Below are positions 4,273 through 5,337 of a DNA stretch of 5,337 bases, one piece after another. The notes under the pieces are model-generated. The model was given only the letters and a program-made list of their open reading frames with translations, did no database searches and was not told where the DNA came from. Origin of the DNA: Acidobacteriaceae bacterium (lineage in GTDB: Bacteria > Acidobacteriota > Terriglobia > Terriglobales > Acidobacteriaceae); the NCBI GenBank assembly GCA_003139975.1, contig PLHN01000434.1:10634-15970 (forward strand), written 5' to 3'. The translations under genes and the position numbers were made by a program. Position 1 is the stretch's first letter; every line of letters begins with the position of its first letter.

Positions 4273-5337
4273 CTACTTCGCACCGGTCCCCGGATCCTGC
4301 GGTTTGGGCGACTTGTCGCCGATCTGGCGGACTTTGCCTAACAATTCGCCTAGCGGCATGCCGCTCAAGGTTTCGAAGAGGGCCGGGACTTGCGCGGCCA
4401 TCTTGGTGATGTCGCCAGTGATTTTGTTCATGCCAGCGGCGTCGCCGTTGCCGGTGGAGACGATGGTGATCTTGTCCACGTTTGCGAGCGGCGCAGCCAG
4501 GGCTTTTACTATTTCCGGCATGCTCGCGAATAATTTGTCGATCACGGCCGCCTGGTTGTATTCCTGATAGGCCTCGGCTTTTACGTTCATTGCTTTGGCT
4601 TCGGCTTCTCCCTTCTTGAAAATGATCTCGGCTTCGGCTTCGCCTTGCTGGCGGATCGAAGACGCCTGGCCCTCGGCTTCGGCCATCAGGCGCGCCTTTT
4701 CGGCGTTGGCGAGGGTTTCGATGCGCTGACGCTCGATCTCGGCCTGCTTCAGCACGGTTGCGATCAGCTCTTTTTCGCGGCGGTTGATTTCCGCTTCCTG
4801 GACTTTGACCTGTCCTTCTTTTTCGACTTGCTGCACGCGCACGGTTTCGGTCGTCACCTGCTGTTGCATGATGGCGGTTTGAATGTCATACGCCTTGTCG
4901 GCCTGTGCTTGCTGCTTCTTCGTGACTTCGAGATACTGTGCTTTCTTGATCTCAAGGTCACGTGTGGATTCGGCCTGCTTGGCCTGGGAGAGCGTCTCGG
5001 CGAGCACGCGTTCCTGATCGGCTTGGGCTTTGGCAACCGCGGCTTCGCGCGTTGCCATGGCGCGCTTGATGGCGGTATCGCGCTCGGCTTCGGCGGTGGC
5101 TACGTCGGCGTCGCGCTTGATGCGGGCGACATCGGGCTTGCCCATGTTCGTGATGTATTCGTTCTTGTCGCGGACTTCTTTGATGGTGAAGGAAATTACT
5201 TCCAGGCCCATCTTGTTCATGTCGTCGGCGCAAGTAGAGCGCATGCGGTCGCCCACCATTTCGGGCTGCTTCACGATCTCTTCGACGGTGAGCTGTCCGA
5301 TGATGCCGCGCAGGTGGCCTTCCATCACCAGGCGGAT
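4273..5337 (-). CDS. floT: Flotillin family protein (FloT/YqiK type), N-terminus outside window
   Basis: The C-terminal 354 residues of a flotillin. Flotillins oligomerise on the inner face of the membrane, organise lipid microdomains and affect membrane fluidity and the assembly of membrane complexes. The frame is open to the right edge ('IRLVMEGHL'), so the GTG/ATG codons at 5328 and 5325 are internal; full-length homologues are near 500 residues, so about 150 are missing. Visible residues 1-65 are the end of the SPFH/band-7 domain with 'GQLTVEEIVKQPE' and 'MGLEVISFTIKEVRD'. Residues about 70-270 are the Glu/Ala-rich flotillin coiled coil with repeated 'AEAE' motifs. Then comes the conserved 'AVIDKLFASMPEIVKALA' and 'VDKITIVSTGNG', and a disordered Pro/Lys tail. 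It is the furthest upstream minus-strand gene seen, 191 bp before the small membrane protein gene. An NfeD-type partner, often adjacent, may lie beyond the edge. Confidence 0.93.
   Translation of the reverse strand: MRLVMEGHLRGIIGQLTVEEIVKQPEMVGDRMRSTCADDMNKMGLEVISFTIKEVRDKNEYITNMGKPDVARIKRDADVATAEAERDTAIKRAMATREAAVAKAQADQERVLAETLSQAKQAESTRDLEIKKAQYLEVTKKQQAQADKAYDIQTAIMQQQVTTETVRVQQVEKEGQVKVQEAEINRREKELIATVLKQAEIERQRIETLANAEKARLMAEAEGQASSIRQQGEAEAEIIFKKGEAEAKAMNVKAEAYQEYNQAAVIDKLFASMPEIVKALAAPLANVDKITIVSTGNGDAAGMNKITGDITKMAAQVPALFETLSGMPLGELLGKVRQIGDKSPKPQDPGTGAK

Noticed and set aside
4057..4567. + strand frames across the intergenic palindromes and the flotillin 3' end
   Set aside because: They run through inverted repeats and antisense to flotillin, with no start signal and low protein-like character.
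4561..5110. Repeated GCTTCGGC-like units as a DNA repeat array
   Set aside because: They are explained by Ala-Glu codon runs in the flotillin coiled coil; spacing is irregular and follows the protein.
1..5337. CRISPR array, tRNA, rRNA, transposase, integrase or attachment site
   Set aside because: No regularly spaced direct repeats, cloverleaf-like sequence, or recombinase motifs were seen on either strand.

Overview
The window looks like chromosome of a moderately GC-rich soil bacterium, most likely an acidobacterium (Terriglobia / Koribacter-like). This is an inference from three things. First, a small secreted lipoprotein is built on a 'NxNGNWTATL' opening and a 'GTWTLTGS' ending. Second, a DUF4019 protein is present. 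Third, the intergenic palindromes are of a kind I associate from memory with acidobacterial genomes. No ribosomal or other marker gene is present to confirm it. There is no tRNA, rRNA, CRISPR array, insertion sequence or phage gene.

Layout. On the + strand, bases 1-1251 hold the 3' part of rmuC, cut by the left edge. All the other clear genes lie on the minus strand. Read in the direction of transcription (right to left) they are: a flotillin (floT/yqiK type) cut by the right edge (5337-4273); a gap of about 190 bp packed with palindromes; a 58-codon glycine-zipper membrane protein (4081-3905); a PspA/IM30 family protein (3840-3181); a REP-like double palindrome (3115-3161); an exported DUF4019 protein (3090-2653); a compact beta-carbonic-anhydrase-like protein (2418-1918); and a small putative lipoprotein (1767-1327) whose end converges on rmuC. 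A possible leaderless 56-codon gene lies on the + strand at 2498-2668, facing away from the carbonic-anhydrase-like gene and running into the 3' end of the DUF4019 gene.

How it fits together. The flotillin, the glycine-zipper mini-protein and PspA form a plausible membrane-integrity module. Flotillins scaffold membrane microdomains. PspA is an ESCRT-III-like protein that coats and repairs stressed inner membrane. The mini-protein between them could be a membrane partner. The mini-protein and pspA are 64 bp apart and are probably co-transcribed; the flotillin is separated from them by possible transcription-ending hairpins. The remaining genes appear to be independent single-gene units, each with its own Shine-Dalgarno sequence. 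No stretch longer than 300 bases lacks a gene.
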